A stretch of DNA of 48,754 nt from Fibrobacter succinogenes. GTDB lineage: Bacteria > Fibrobacterota > Fibrobacteria > Fibrobacterales > Fibrobacteraceae. The DNA is taken from contig CACXXH010000008.1 of NCBI GenBank assembly GCA_902771595.1, forward strand, positions 1 through 48,754, read 5' to 3'. The notes beneath the pieces were generated by a model. The model ran no database searches. It saw only the letters and a program-made list of their open reading frames with translations, and was not told the origin of the DNA. The translations under genes and the position numbers were made by a program. Positions 1 to 9,355 of the stretch are shown here, piece by piece (position 1 is the stretch's first letter; each line of letters begins with the position of its first letter).

Positions 1-422
1 CCCAAGTGTCGTCGCCTGCTTTCTGGTAACGGCAGTTGCCCGTGGAGGAGGGGGTGAAGAGGGTGCTATATTCGGGGGTGAGGGTGACGGTGCCGCGCTC
101 GGAGAGAAGGAACTGCCCGTCGCCTTCTACGGCCTGGATGACTGGCATCACGTCCCACATTCGCTGGCCGGTGTCACAGTTGCATTTCTCATACACCAGT
201 TTGATGGGGTGGATGTCTGTCCAGGAGATGTCGCTGATGACTTGCTCGGGCAGATAGTCCACGGCTTGGCCTACCTCCATGGGAGAGAAGACCATATCGA
301 CGTCTTGGGGCCAGAGACGGAAGAATTCGTGTGAGAAGGCGCTGGCTTGCTGGAAGTTGGTTCATCATGTTTTTAACGTCTCTTAGTACTTGGCTGTTGA
401 CGTATTCGTTTTCTATTGGCAT
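1..422 (-). pseudogene. Frameshifted hypothetical gene, 3' end outside window
   Basis: Two minus-strand frames look like pieces of one protein. The first opens with the ATG at 420-422 (MPIENEYVNSQVLRDVKNMM). The second is open from about 362 to the window edge and reads like real protein (FFRLWPQDVDMVFSPMEVG, later VYEKCNCDTGQRMWDVMPV), but it has no start codon before an internal ATG near 300 and is preceded by TGATGA. The simplest reading is one gene with a frameshift near 345-362 whose C-terminus lies off the left edge. I recognise no family. A -10-like TATACT lies just upstream (about 430-437). A sequencing or assembly error near a contig edge would look the same. Confidence 0.4.
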
Positions 423-443
423 AGAACAAAGTATAATAAAAGA

Positions 444-1139
444 CTACTTCTTCAACAGACGCATGATTCCCTGGCGGTTGAATTCCGGGGAATCCTTCGG
501 GAAAGGGCTCTTCTGTTCGGCACGCAGCGTGAAGGTGCCGCATTCTCCCCCGTCGACCTCGGTACCGGACTTCGAGGAGATACCATCCACGAATATGGAA
601 TCCGCGACAACGGAAAGGATGTTCCGGAGCTCTTCGGGATTGCCGTTCGTACGCGAAATGCACAAATCCGGCGAATTGAAGACTTCCAGCCCGAGCGTGT
701 AGAGCAGATTGTCGCTTTCCACGAAGTTGATCCAGGGGTCCATCGGGAATTCGCCATCGTCGAGTTCCTCGCGGAAGGCGTCGGCAGTCCAGGCCGTGCC
801 CGACTGCTGCATGTACACGCCCGTCGCGCCCGCGGCAAGCACCTTCAGGATGGCGGAATTCACCATCTTGAGGTCATCCGCGCTCTTGAGCGTACCGAGC
901 AAAAAGAGCAGGGACTTGTGCGAATCGATGGCGGCAGCCTCTTCCGCGCTCAGTTCCCGATGCTCGGCAAAAATACCCGAAAGGCCCGAGGCCGGGGCGT
1001 TGCGCACGACATCGAAACTCACGCTGCAACCGGGAACGAGAAGCGTCTTCGTGTCGGCACCGACGGACACCGTCTCCGTCAACTGGAAAGCATCCGCAGG
1101 GGCAACGGGAATCGGGAAAGCAAGGACAAAACGGTTCAT
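444..1139 (-). CDS. DUF4261-like protein
   Basis: A soluble protein of about 231 residues with no signal peptide. The ATG at 1139 is preferred because GAGG sits about seven bases upstream; an in-frame TTG at 1151 has no such site. The central and C-terminal blocks (ATGVYMQQSGTAW, then PWINF, YTLGLEVFNSPDLCI and a NPEEL segment) match the layout I recall for DUF4261: a GVYW-like strand, a P-W-F strand, a YTxGL.aFg..ei strand, then a helix. The function of that family is not known to me. The gene is the last of a four-gene minus-strand operon, 22 bp after the glycosyltransferase. No terminator is obvious before the next frame at 422. Confidence 0.6.
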   Translation of the reverse strand: MNRFVLAFPIPVAPADAFQLTETVSVGADTKTLLVPGCSVSFDVVRNAPASGLSGIFAEHRELSAEEAAAIDSHKSLLFLLGTLKSADDLKMVNSAILKVLAAGATGVYMQQSGTAWTADAFREELDDGEFPMDPWINFVESDNLLYTLGLEVFNSPDLCISRTNGNPEELRNILSVVADSIFVDGISSKSGTEVDGGECGTFTLRAEQKSPFPKDSPEFNRQGIMRLLKK

Positions 1140-1161
1140 TATCAACCTCAAATAAAATGTT

Positions 1162-2241
1162 TTACAGCAGCTCCCGAACCGCGGCCTGGAGCAGGTCTTC
1201 GCGCGGGGGCGCGGGCAGGGCTACTTTAGCCTGGAACGCCTTTTCAAGGGCACCGGCAGTGAAACTATGCGCGGGAATATAGGCGGCATAACCCGCAGAA
1301 GAAAGTTCCCTGGCGAGGACCGTCTGTTCGAACTGGCCGGGAGTCGGGACAAAAATGCAGCGCGCGCCGAGGAAGGCCAAGTCCATCACGGTGCTGTAGC
1401 CTCCCCTGCTTATCACCCAGTCGGCGTTCCTCACGGCGCGGGCGAATTCTTCCGTCGGAAGGTGGTTGTGGAACTCGACATTCCCTTCCTTCCACGAGCG
1501 CGTGCCCTTCTGCGGTTTCCCGAGCACCATCACGTGCTCGCCCGGAACCTGCGCGAGAATCTGCCGGAGAGCGGTCTCGAACTGCGTTCGTGCGGGTTCC
1601 ACGCCCGAAACTATGGCGAGAACGTTACGGCCCGATGTAGACCCGTCCCCGGAGCCAAGCGTCTCAAGGCCCGCGAACCGGGAAAGGAGTCCCACATACC
1701 GGAGCGGCACCGGGCAGCCTTCCACATGCGAAAGCGCACCCGCATATCCGGGGAAACCTTCCACATCGGGGACCCACACCTCGTCAAACTTCTTCATCAG
1801 GGAATTATGCCAGCGGATGCCGATGCCTTCCAGCGTCGACAACGCGGGCGGGAAAGCGATGCGCCGCTGGTGCGTCATGTACACGCTATGCGCCCTGGTG
1901 GAATAAAAACCGAAACGGTTATCCGAAAAAACGACATCGTACCCGTGGCGCTCGACCATCTCTTCGGCATAGCGGTGCTCGTACCGGATGACGGCGTTCA
2001 AATGCGAACTCTTCTTGAGAAGCCAGAGCCCCATGTTGAACCCGTGCTTCGGGTAGACGATATTGTAGCTCGGCGCAATGCGCTGGCGCACCTCCGGGAA
2101 AACCTCACGGAAAAAGGCCGCATTCGCGGGCACAACCGCAATTTCGACCTCGGCTCCGTTACGGAGAAATTCCCTTATGACGGGCACGCAACGCGTCGCA
2201 TGCCCTAGCCCCCAATCCAAAGGGGCTACAAATACTTTCAC
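1162..2241 (-). CDS. MurG-like glycosyltransferase (GT-B fold)
   Basis: 359 residues. The N-terminus (MKVFVAPLDWGLGHATRCVP) is the Gly-rich loop of cytosolic GT-B enzymes of the MurG/GT28 type. The C-terminal half holds VISRGGYSTVMDLAFLG and a PTPGQFEQ segment, the usual nucleotide-sugar binding area. It resembles the small family sometimes named MJ1255/VC2487; donor and acceptor cannot be read from sequence. Its ATG overlaps the TGA of the upstream membrane glycosyltransferase by four bases (ATGA), indicating translational coupling. The two probably act in one pathway, one at the cytoplasmic face and one in the membrane. Confidence is high for the fold and low for the substrate. Confidence 0.8.
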   Translation of the reverse strand: MKVFVAPLDWGLGHATRCVPVIREFLRNGAEVEIAVVPANAAFFREVFPEVRQRIAPSYNIVYPKHGFNMGLWLLKKSSHLNAVIRYEHRYAEEMVERHGYDVVFSDNRFGFYSTRAHSVYMTHQRRIAFPPALSTLEGIGIRWHNSLMKKFDEVWVPDVEGFPGYAGALSHVEGCPVPLRYVGLLSRFAGLETLGSGDGSTSGRNVLAIVSGVEPARTQFETALRQILAQVPGEHVMVLGKPQKGTRSWKEGNVEFHNHLPTEEFARAVRNADWVISRGGYSTVMDLAFLGARCIFVPTPGQFEQTVLARELSSAGYAAYIPAHSFTAGALEKAFQAKVALPAPPREDLLQAAVRELL

Positions 2242-4811
2242 CGGGCCTCCAGCCAGGAGTGTGCCCAGTCGCCGTGGTCGCAGTCCTTGTTGTCGCCCAT
2301 CTCGACCTTCAGGTTAAGATGGCGCACGCCGGTAATCTCGACATCCAACTTCTGTTTTTCCATCGAGTAGAGCTTCTTGGAGCGGGCAAGTTCGCGCCCG
2401 TCGCCCAGCACGACAAAGTAGGCTCCGTCACCGCAGGCGCTTTCGTCGTCAAGCCCGACAACCGCATGGAACATGTCGAACCCGCGCGGCAGCGTGTATT
2501 CGAGACTGGAATTCGCATGGGAGCCGATACCGTAACGGAACGGTTCGCCGTCCAGAGTGAGCCTGTGGTGTTCCACAGATTGGTTCACCTGCGGGTCACC
2601 CCAATCCTGAGCGTAGCGCTCCATCTTGAGAGCCGAAAGGAGGACCGCCCTGTCGGATTCCAGGAAGAAGTCCCTGTAGATGATGGTCGTATCGGCATCG
2701 GGCATGGAGCAGGTGAACAAGGCGCGGTTCATGCCGTTCCTGATTTTCAGGGAATCCAGGCGCAAAGTATCCGCCTCCAAAGTCAGCAAGATGTCACCCT
2801 GCTTTTCGTCGTTGAGCGAATAATCGCATGCGATGGACTCGGGGAAGCGCTTGTTCAATACGATCATCCCGTCCATCTGTTCGCTGACGGTGAAGTTCTG
2901 CGCGTAATGCGACACGCCCTTCTTGGAAATAATCTTGTAGATTACCAGCGGGTAGCCGAACTTCTTCGCATCCACGAGCACGCGTTCATGCTTGTAGCTG
3001 TCGAGAATCTTGTCGATCTGGTCGGTCGTCTTGAAACCCACCACGCGGCTTTCGCGGTTGACCTTGCCGTAACCGTCCTGACCGCGCACCAGATAGATGT
3101 TCCCGCCGGATTTCTGCATCCATTCGGCAAACACATCGGTGCTCCAGCCTTCGAACGTGCGTTCGCTGAAGGCGCTGTGGCCCTGAGCAAGCATCTGCCA
3201 CGGCCTAGAGTAGATGAACACGGAATTCGCAGGGTAACTCGCCAGTTCGTTGTTCAGGAATTCCTCTTCGCCCAACAGCTTGTTCTTGTAGTAGAGCATG
3301 TTGTTGCGGTAGCTCGGGGCATGGTACAACATGAGGCCGAGTGTGAGGACGCATGCAAGCCCCATGACAATCGACGCGGCGGCATCCTTCCTCATCTTGG
3401 TCGAGAATTCAAGCGCATCGTAAAGGCCTAGCGCCATCAGGAGCGCGAACATCGGGAGCGCCACCAGCACGTAACGCTGGTTGATGTCGATGGTGAACGT
3501 GCCCGACACGTTGAACATGATGACGAAAATCTGCAAGCAGAAGAAAATACCCAAGATGAACCCGCGCACATAACGGCCAAAGACAATCATGCGCACGAGG
3601 AGCCACACCGTCGCCACAAGCAAAATGATGGTGAACGTCGTGTAGAACGGGTTCGTCATGATACCACCGAAAGACGGGTCGGTATCGAAGTTCAGCATCG
3701 TCACGATATTGGTCTTCAGGTTGAACCAAAGGTTATCAAACGAATGAGCCGCATGCTCACCGCCTTGGAAATCGTAACCGCGGTATGCCGCCATGTTGTT
3801 GACGCTCGGCCAGCTCACCGCAATCACGGAGGCGATAAATGCCGGCAGGCGATAGGGTTTCTCGAGGAAGTAGCGATAATAATAGAGCGCAAACGGAACA
3901 AAGGCAAAAACCGTCTCCTGGCGGGTCTGCGCAAAGAACCCGAGCAGCGGGACAGTAAGCAAGAAATGCTTCCACGTCACCTTATTCGTAGGTACAAACG
4001 CGTACCACGCCATGAGGAAGGTGAGCAGGCAAATGTAGAGGACTTCCGTCGAAGCGGAGCGGGCCTGCAGCAGGTATATGGGCATGCCGCCCAAGAAAGC
4101 CGTAGCCGCAAGCGCAAGCTTACTGCTCCCGAACCACTTGGACAGCGCGAGGAAGAACGCGATGAGGCTCAGGATGTAGAACGGGTAGTTGACAAGCAGC
4201 GCGGTATCGCGGTCGGGTTCCATGAAGTTGAACACAAGCGAATACACGAACCCGAGCGCCTTGCCCTTGAAGTTGTTCACTTCGGTCTTGCAGTCAAGAA
4301 CGCCGTCGGTCCACACGCCCTCATTGCAGATGCCGCCCGTGTGCTGGAAGTACATCTGCAAGCCCATCGATTCCCAGCTCGTCTCGTCGCTCAGCACGCG
4401 GTGCGTATTGCTGATGTTGCCGAACATAAACACCGAGAAGAAAATCAGCAGCAGGGCGAGCCCGCAGAAGCTCTTGCCACTCGGAAGGAATCCCTTCAGG
4501 TGCTTCGCCACGAAGGGGATGTTGACGATAATGCCCGCAATCAGCAAGACGAACGTCGAAAGGATGGAGTAGTAACCCCAATCGATATCCCAGCGGCGCG
4601 CGTACGAAACGGTAAGGTTGTTGAAAATCAGGAACGCGACAAGCAATACCGCGACCGAGACCGCAGCCATTACCGCATGGGGTTTTCCCAGCATGAGCGA
4701 AGAAACCCAGTCACGCAGCGACTGTGCCAGCGACTTCTTCTCCGCCCCGCTTTCCTTCTTTACAGACAAATCCTTTTTTACAACAGAACTCTTATTTTCT
4801 CTTCTACTCAT
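2238..4811 (-). CDS. Polytopic membrane glycosyltransferase with C-terminal NPCBM domain
   Basis: 857 residues. After a basic, Lys/Ser-rich start come about a dozen hydrophobic helices to about residue 490. SDETSWE near residue 141, in the first large loop, is the acidic motif expected of GT39/PMT/ArnT-type polyprenyl-phosphate-sugar transferases (GT-C fold). A soluble segment of about 200 residues follows. The last 130 residues form an NPCBM-type carbohydrate-binding domain: WGDPQVNQS, YGIGSHANSSLEYTL, FHAVVGLDDE and GDWAHSWLEA are recognisable. That domain is usually on secreted glycoside hydrolases, so its fusion to a transferase is unusual and suggests extracytoplasmic glycan recognition. 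It lies 29 bp after the acyltransferase fusion gene and overlaps the next gene by four bases. A GT39 relative such as GT83 is equally possible. Confidence 0.75.
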   Translation of the reverse strand: MSRRENKSSVVKKDLSVKKESGAEKKSLAQSLRDWVSSLMLGKPHAVMAAVSVAVLLVAFLIFNNLTVSYARRWDIDWGYYSILSTFVLLIAGIIVNIPFVAKHLKGFLPSGKSFCGLALLLIFFSVFMFGNISNTHRVLSDETSWESMGLQMYFQHTGGICNEGVWTDGVLDCKTEVNNFKGKALGFVYSLVFNFMEPDRDTALLVNYPFYILSLIAFFLALSKWFGSSKLALAATAFLGGMPIYLLQARSASTEVLYICLLTFLMAWYAFVPTNKVTWKHFLLTVPLLGFFAQTRQETVFAFVPFALYYYRYFLEKPYRLPAFIASVIAVSWPSVNNMAAYRGYDFQGGEHAAHSFDNLWFNLKTNIVTMLNFDTDPSFGGIMTNPFYTTFTIILLVATVWLLVRMIVFGRYVRGFILGIFFCLQIFVIMFNVSGTFTIDINQRYVLVALPMFALLMALGLYDALEFSTKMRKDAAASIVMGLACVLTLGLMLYHAPSYRNNMLYYKNKLLGEEEFLNNELASYPANSVFIYSRPWQMLAQGHSAFSERTFEGWSTDVFAEWMQKSGGNIYLVRGQDGYGKVNRESRVVGFKTTDQIDKILDSYKHERVLVDAKKFGYPLVIYKIISKKGVSHYAQNFTVSEQMDGMIVLNKRFPESIACDYSLNDEKQGDILLTLEADTLRLDSLKIRNGMNRALFTCSMPDADTTIIYRDFFLESDRAVLLSALKMERYAQDWGDPQVNQSVEHHRLTLDGEPFRYGIGSHANSSLEYTLPRGFDMFHAVVGLDDESACGDGAYFVVLGDGRELARSKKLYSMEKQKLDVEITGVRHLNLKVEMGDNKDCDHGDWAHSWLEAR

Positions 4812-4840
4812 ATCTCGATAATTTAGTTTATTTTTGAAAC

Positions 4841-7800
4841 CTAACCCGTAATGCCGAGGCGCTCCATGGCAATTCTCTTGCCAGTCTGCACGTCGCTCTT
4901 GCCGCTACCGAGCTTCGGGAGCTCATCGACCTTCACAACGGCACCGGGGAGCATGAGCGGTGGGAGCCCCACTTCCTTGAGAAGGCTCTTCACCTCATCC
5001 TCGGACTTTTCGCCCGCATAAACAAGCACAATCTTCTCGCCCTTGCTACCATCGGGGACCGCCACCGCAAAGTGGTCAATCTCGTCGAACAGCGAGCATT
5101 CCGAAATCTTGAAGTCCACGGAACCGAGGCTCACCATCTCGCCGCCGAGCTTGGCAAAGCGGCTGTAGCGGTCCACAATCGTAAGGTAACCGTCCTCGTC
5201 CACATGGCCCTTGTCGCCCGTCTTGTACCAGCGCTTGCCGTTGATGACTGCAATCGCCTGCGCCGTACGATCCGGATCTTTCAGGTAACCCTTCATAATC
5301 TGGGCACCGCCAATCAAGATCAGGCCGTCCTCGCCCACGCCGAGTTCTTCCATGGTATCTGGGTCCACGATGCGGATCTGCGTTCCGGGGAGAGGAGCAC
5401 CGACGGTACCCGGCTTGTTGCCCTCGATAACCGTCTTGTAGTCGTCCATGAGCACGTCCTTCGTGTTCACCGCCGCCACCGGAGTCGTTTCCGTACAACC
5501 GAATCCCTCGAAAATCTCGATCTTGAACTTGGTGCGGTAAAGCTGGCGCACGTCCTCGCGAATCTTCTCGGCGCCGGCGTATATGGCACGGACATGCGAG
5601 AACATCAGCGGGTGCACCGCGCGGTTCAGGCCCCACATGCGCAGGAACGTGCCCGTGGCCACCATGATGGAAACCTTGAACTGGGCACACATGCGCGACA
5701 CGAGCCTAGCGTCCGTCGGGTCGGGGCAGGTCGCCACCGGCACGCCTTCCACAAGGCAAAGCATAGTCGTGATGGAGAACCCGAACGCATGGAACAGCGG
5801 GAGCGAACCGAGGAACACGTCCTCCGCGCTAGGCAGGAGCACGCTTTCGCACTGCTTGATATTGCCCATCAGGTTCTGGTGCGTGAGTTCCACGCCCTTC
5901 GGGCGGCCTTCGGAACCAGAGCTGAATATGATGGTCGCCACGTCGTCGAGGGTAACCTTCTTGAAGAAGCGCAGTTCCAGGTACCAGGCCGGCAGGAACA
6001 TCACCCGCAGGAAGTTCTTCACGAGCGTAGACTTGTGGAGTTGCTCCTTCAGGTCTTCCATGTAATAGACCTTGTACTTGTCGAGCAATTTCTCCATCGG
6101 GAGGCCCTTCTGCTTGAGCTTCTCGACAAAAACGCGGGCCGTAATAATCGTCTTGACGTCGGCGACACCGCAGCAGTAGTCCATCGTCTCGGGCGTATTC
6201 GTGTAGTTCAGGTTGTAGACGGTCTTACCCTTGATGAGGCAGGCCATGTTCACGATGATACCCGGGCCGGAAGGCGGAATAAGCACGCCCACCTGCTTCT
6301 CGCCCGCCGTTAACTTGTCAATCATTCCCGAGAAAGAGAGAGCGGCAGTCGCGAGCGCATTGGCGGAAAGGTGGTTCCCGTCGGGGCTATACACCGAGGG
6401 GCCGCTCCCGACACGCTTCACCGTGCGAATCCAGGCGGAAGCCACCGGGCGCAGCTTGCGGATGTAGGTCGTCCATGCGGTAATCGAGAGTTCCTGCACG
6501 GCACGCTTCACCATCATCGGGCTCGTATCGAGCGGAAGGCTCTCGCCAAACGCGACAGAGACGATTCGGCCACCGCTATGCACCATATCCTTGAAGCCGG
6601 CGTCGGCCATGGAGTAGCTACTCCCCCACAGGCCCTGCACATAGAACGGCAAAAGCTTCACACGCGGCACGTCCTTGATGGCGGCCGAGTAATCCAGACG
6701 GAAGCGGCTCATGTTGCCCGTCGAAGTCATCGCGTTTTCAGGGAACATCACCACGGCTTCCCCACGCATGAGCGCCTTGCGGGCCGCCTCCATCGCGGGC
6801 TGCGGGTTCGAAATATCCAGGTCGATAGTCTCCATCTGCGAAAGCAGGAGCCTCACGTACCACTTCTCGAAAGGCCTGCGCGTAATCACGAAGCGCATCG
6901 GGCGCGGGCTTGCCATCTGGATCATCGCCCAGTCGATATACGAGATGTGGTTACCGACCAAGAGCACAGGACCTTCCCACGGGATGTTCTGCACGCCGGT
7001 CACGAGGAACTTGTAATGCACGGAGAGTACGGAACGCAAGAGCTGGCGGAGCAACGTCTGCGGCAGAGCCCAGAGCGCCCAGACAGTTCCGGCAAGGCAC
7101 ACAATGCCGAGGATGAAGAAAAGGTTCATCCTTTCGAGCCCGAAATAGCGGATGGCGACAATCGCTAGCACGTCAAACACGATAATGCAGAGGTTCTGCA
7201 CCACGTTCGAGAGCGAAAGCACGTGGCCAGCAGAACGCGGTTTCGTGTTGTAGAGCATGGTCGCAAACATCGGGAGCGCGAAGATGCCGCCGCAGAACCC
7301 GAGGAGCGCGAACGCGATCGAGTTGTAGGGGCGCGGGATGAACGGAATGAGGAAAATGAGCACGGAGGCACCGGCAGTCCCCATCGGGATAAGGCCCATC
7401 TCGATAAAGTTCTTGGACATGCGCATCGCGAACCGGAAACCCGCGACAAGGCCGATAGCCGTACCGAAGATGGCATAGGTCGCGAGAGCGTCCTTGTCAA
7501 ACAAGGAGCCGGAACTGAACTGGTCCTGGATGACGAACACCATGAGGAAGATGATGACCCAGAACATCGACTGTCCGACGAGCGCCTGGCGGAGCGGCCT
7601 GTTCTTCCAGGCCTTCGCCATCTTGCGACGAGCGTACTTGGTCGTCCAGTAATACTTCCAGGGGAACTTCAGATCCTTGTCGTAAGCACCGATGGAAGGG
7701 AGCCTGAGGGCAAAAACAAACGCGAGAAGCTGGAGCCCGCCAAGCGTATAGAGCACGGGCAATGTCAGGTCAGCGCGCACGGCAAAAGCGAGCGCCACGC

Positions 7801-8254
7801 CCGCGAAGAACATCGCGCAGAACGTCACTATCATGAGCGTCCCGCTTCCGTTCGCGAGGAAGCGAACACCCAGAAGTTCCTTCAGGTAGCCGTTCTTCGC
7901 CGGACTCTGGAAGGCCTGCAGCACAAAGAACAGCCCCACGCCGGCAAACATCATGATGAGGTTCCCGAGATAGGCACCCGCACAGAACAGGCCAATCACC
8001 GGGAGCGAAAGAAGCGTCGTCCACACAAGCACGCGTTCCTTCGGGTGCTTGTCCGAAGCAAAGCCCGCAGGCGTCAAAAGCAGCACGCAGGGCAGCAGGA
8101 ACAGCAGGTGGAGCACATAGAACTGCCACGAACCCGTAGGCGTGAAGCCCATGCGGTTGAGAACCAGTTCAGTATAGGCAACAACCGCCGTCGAGACGGC
8201 AACCTGAGTAAAAGCCAAGCCAAAAAACGAAAAACAGCCTTTCACCTTTTTCAT
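4841..8254 (-). CDS. aas: LplT-PlsC-acyl-ACP synthetase fusion (Aas type), paralogue 1
   Basis: 1137 residues. The ATG at 8254 is chosen for its AGGAAAG ribosome site; a longer frame to 8308 has none. Three modules follow in order: an MFS transporter like LplT (about 1-400, twelve helices); a PlsC acyltransferase with NHISYID near residue 435 (the NHx4D motif); and an AMP-forming acyl-ACP/CoA synthetase with SSGSEGRPKG near 780, GFGCTETTP, KTGDKGHVDEDG and the C-terminal GSGKSD lysine near 1118. Known Aas/LplT systems import lysophospholipid and re-acylate it, so this is probably a one-chain lysophospholipid salvage machine in the inner membrane. A paralogue with the same layout lies at 13769-17197. 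It is the first gene of the 8254-444 operon. Confidence 0.87.
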   Translation of the reverse strand: MKKVKGCFSFFGLAFTQVAVSTAVVAYTELVLNRMGFTPTGSWQFYVLHLLFLLPCVLLLTPAGFASDKHPKERVLVWTTLLSLPVIGLFCAGAYLGNLIMMFAGVGLFFVLQAFQSPAKNGYLKELLGVRFLANGSGTLMIVTFCAMFFAGVALAFAVRADLTLPVLYTLGGLQLLAFVFALRLPSIGAYDKDLKFPWKYYWTTKYARRKMAKAWKNRPLRQALVGQSMFWVIIFLMVFVIQDQFSSGSLFDKDALATYAIFGTAIGLVAGFRFAMRMSKNFIEMGLIPMGTAGASVLIFLIPFIPRPYNSIAFALLGFCGGIFALPMFATMLYNTKPRSAGHVLSLSNVVQNLCIIVFDVLAIVAIRYFGLERMNLFFILGIVCLAGTVWALWALPQTLLRQLLRSVLSVHYKFLVTGVQNIPWEGPVLLVGNHISYIDWAMIQMASPRPMRFVITRRPFEKWYVRLLLSQMETIDLDISNPQPAMEAARKALMRGEAVVMFPENAMTSTGNMSRFRLDYSAAIKDVPRVKLLPFYVQGLWGSSYSMADAGFKDMVHSGGRIVSVAFGESLPLDTSPMMVKRAVQELSITAWTTYIRKLRPVASAWIRTVKRVGSGPSVYSPDGNHLSANALATAALSFSGMIDKLTAGEKQVGVLIPPSGPGIIVNMACLIKGKTVYNLNYTNTPETMDYCCGVADVKTIITARVFVEKLKQKGLPMEKLLDKYKVYYMEDLKEQLHKSTLVKNFLRVMFLPAWYLELRFFKKVTLDDVATIIFSSGSEGRPKGVELTHQNLMGNIKQCESVLLPSAEDVFLGSLPLFHAFGFSITTMLCLVEGVPVATCPDPTDARLVSRMCAQFKVSIMVATGTFLRMWGLNRAVHPLMFSHVRAIYAGAEKIREDVRQLYRTKFKIEIFEGFGCTETTPVAAVNTKDVLMDDYKTVIEGNKPGTVGAPLPGTQIRIVDPDTMEELGVGEDGLILIGGAQIMKGYLKDPDRTAQAIAVINGKRWYKTGDKGHVDEDGYLTIVDRYSRFAKLGGEMVSLGSVDFKISECSLFDEIDHFAVAVPDGSKGEKIVLVYAGEKSEDEVKSLLKEVGLPPLMLPGAVVKVDELPKLGSGKSDVQTGKRIAMERLGITG

Positions 8255-8305
8255 TTCAACTTTCCTTTCAAGATCAATCCAGCAGGGCACAAGCCCCGCA
8301 ACCTT

Positions 8306-8313
8306 CAAATATA
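8306..8313 (-). promoter_or_regulatory. TATATTTG -10/-7 element for the aas operon
   Basis: Reads TATATTTG on the minus strand, about 50 bp before the chosen ATG. The same octamer occurs before tRNA-Asp, leuC and the giant repeat gene and fits the Bacteroidetes -7 consensus TAnnTTTG. No convincing -35 box is visible. Confidence 0.4.
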
Positions 8314-8337
8314 GTAAGCGCCGACATATATATAGAA

Positions 8338-8363
8338 GGACGGCCCCCGAATGGGAGCCGTCC
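8338..8363 (-). terminator. Hairpin after the KKGKKAK lipoprotein gene
   Basis: GGACGGC/GCCGTCC with further C/G pairs inside gives a stem of about ten pairs. On the minus strand it follows the stop at 8399 by about 35 bp and is followed by TTCTATATATA, a poor U-tract, so this is a plausible but weak intrinsic terminator. Confidence 0.55.
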
Positions 8364-8398
8364 GTAATAGTTCTAGGCGATATTTGGCCTAAACCGGC

Positions 8399-9271
8399 TT
8401 ACTTCACTTCGAAGTAGTAGGTCTGGAGGGTCTTGCCTTCCTGAGAGAACTGGATAATCTGCTTGCCCTTCGGGAGATCACCAGTAATCTTGTAGAGGTT
8501 TTCGGCAACGTAGGTCACCTTAAGGTCAGTGGACTTGCTCTTATCCGGGAAGATACCCTTCACGTCGGTCTCGACGAAGCCCTTGCAGTCCTTGTGGTTT
8601 GCAACCTTGTCTTCAATCGCGGCGAAAGTCTTGGCGACGAGCGGAGCGGTGACGGAGGAAGCGTTCACGTAGAGCACGTTGAGCTTGCTGTCAACGACGA
8701 GCGGCTCCTTGAGGGTGAGCGTCTTGGTTGCAGCGGCGGCAGTCTTGCCCTTAGCCTTCTTGCCCTTCTTGTCAGCCTTGGGCGGAACCTTGGCACCATC
8801 GGTGGACTGAGCCATTTCGAGGCGGTAGCCGGCGACAGATTCGGTGCACTGGGTAGAGAAGAGCACCCAATCGTTGTTGATCTTGGTCGGGGCCTTTTCG
8901 CCCGTCTTGTAGAGACCCGGATTCACCTGATCGCTGTAGATGTAGAGCTTGACCTTGAGGTTCGGTTCGGCTTCGGAAGTCTGAACCGGGTTACGGCTCT
9001 TGATGTACTTGGAACGGCCGGCGAGGATGCGGTAGCTGCCCACGGGAACCTTTTCGAACTTGAATTCGCCCTTCTGGAGTTCAGCCTTGTACGGGTACTT
9101 TTCCTTGGTGGTCGTGAAAATAGTGGAGTCCATCCATACGGTCGGCATCGGGACGGCCTGTTCAGTGAACGGATCAAGAACGACACCTTCGATAGTACCA
9201 GTCTTTTCGCAACCGGTCATGGCCATGGCGACGAGAGCCGCGGCGCAAGCAGTAAGAATTTGTTTCTTCAT
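8399..9271 (-). CDS. Lipoprotein with carboxypeptidase-regulatory-like domain and Lys-rich KKGKKAK segment
   Basis: 290 residues. AAGGA precedes the ATG. The start is a lipoprotein signal with lipobox MTGC (Cys about 20). Next is a beta-rich stretch GTIEGVVLDPFTEQAVP...GEFKFEKVPVGSYRILAG, typical of CarboxypepD_reg/SpaA-like Ig folds. A basic linker (KADKKGKKAKGKTAAAA, about 165-180) follows, then a second beta-rich part ending in TLQTYYFEVK. The same KKGKKAK segment appears in loops of the giant repeat protein at 23155-30495, a possible functional link. The enzymatic role is unknown; a periplasmic or surface structural lipoprotein is most likely. It is monocistronic, between the L31 terminator and its own hairpin. 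Confidence 0.7.
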   Translation of the reverse strand: MKKQILTACAAALVAMAMTGCEKTGTIEGVVLDPFTEQAVPMPTVWMDSTIFTTTKEKYPYKAELQKGEFKFEKVPVGSYRILAGRSKYIKSRNPVQTSEAEPNLKVKLYIYSDQVNPGLYKTGEKAPTKINNDWVLFSTQCTESVAGYRLEMAQSTDGAKVPPKADKKGKKAKGKTAAAATKTLTLKEPLVVDSKLNVLYVNASSVTAPLVAKTFAAIEDKVANHKDCKGFVETDVKGIFPDKSKSTDLKVTYVAENLYKITGDLPKGKQIIQFSQEGKTLQTYYFEVK

Positions 9272-9305
9272 TTTTTTTCCTTGTTTTTGAAAACCCAGTT
9301 GAATT

Positions 9306-9339
9306 TAAAAAAAAATGCCCCCCGCAACGTGGAGGGCAT
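9306..9339 (-). terminator. Rho-independent terminator of the L31 gene
   Basis: The minus strand reads ATGCCCTCC-loop-GGGGGGCAT and then nine T. It lies 16 bp after the L31 stop codon and before the next gene's ribosome site. Confidence 0.85.
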
Positions 9340-9355
9340 CGGAAACAGCCTAAAA

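Noticed and set aside
36..257. Plus-strand 73-codon frame at the left edge
   Set aside because: Antisense to the protein-like minus-strand frame; Arg/Ser-rich shadow composition.
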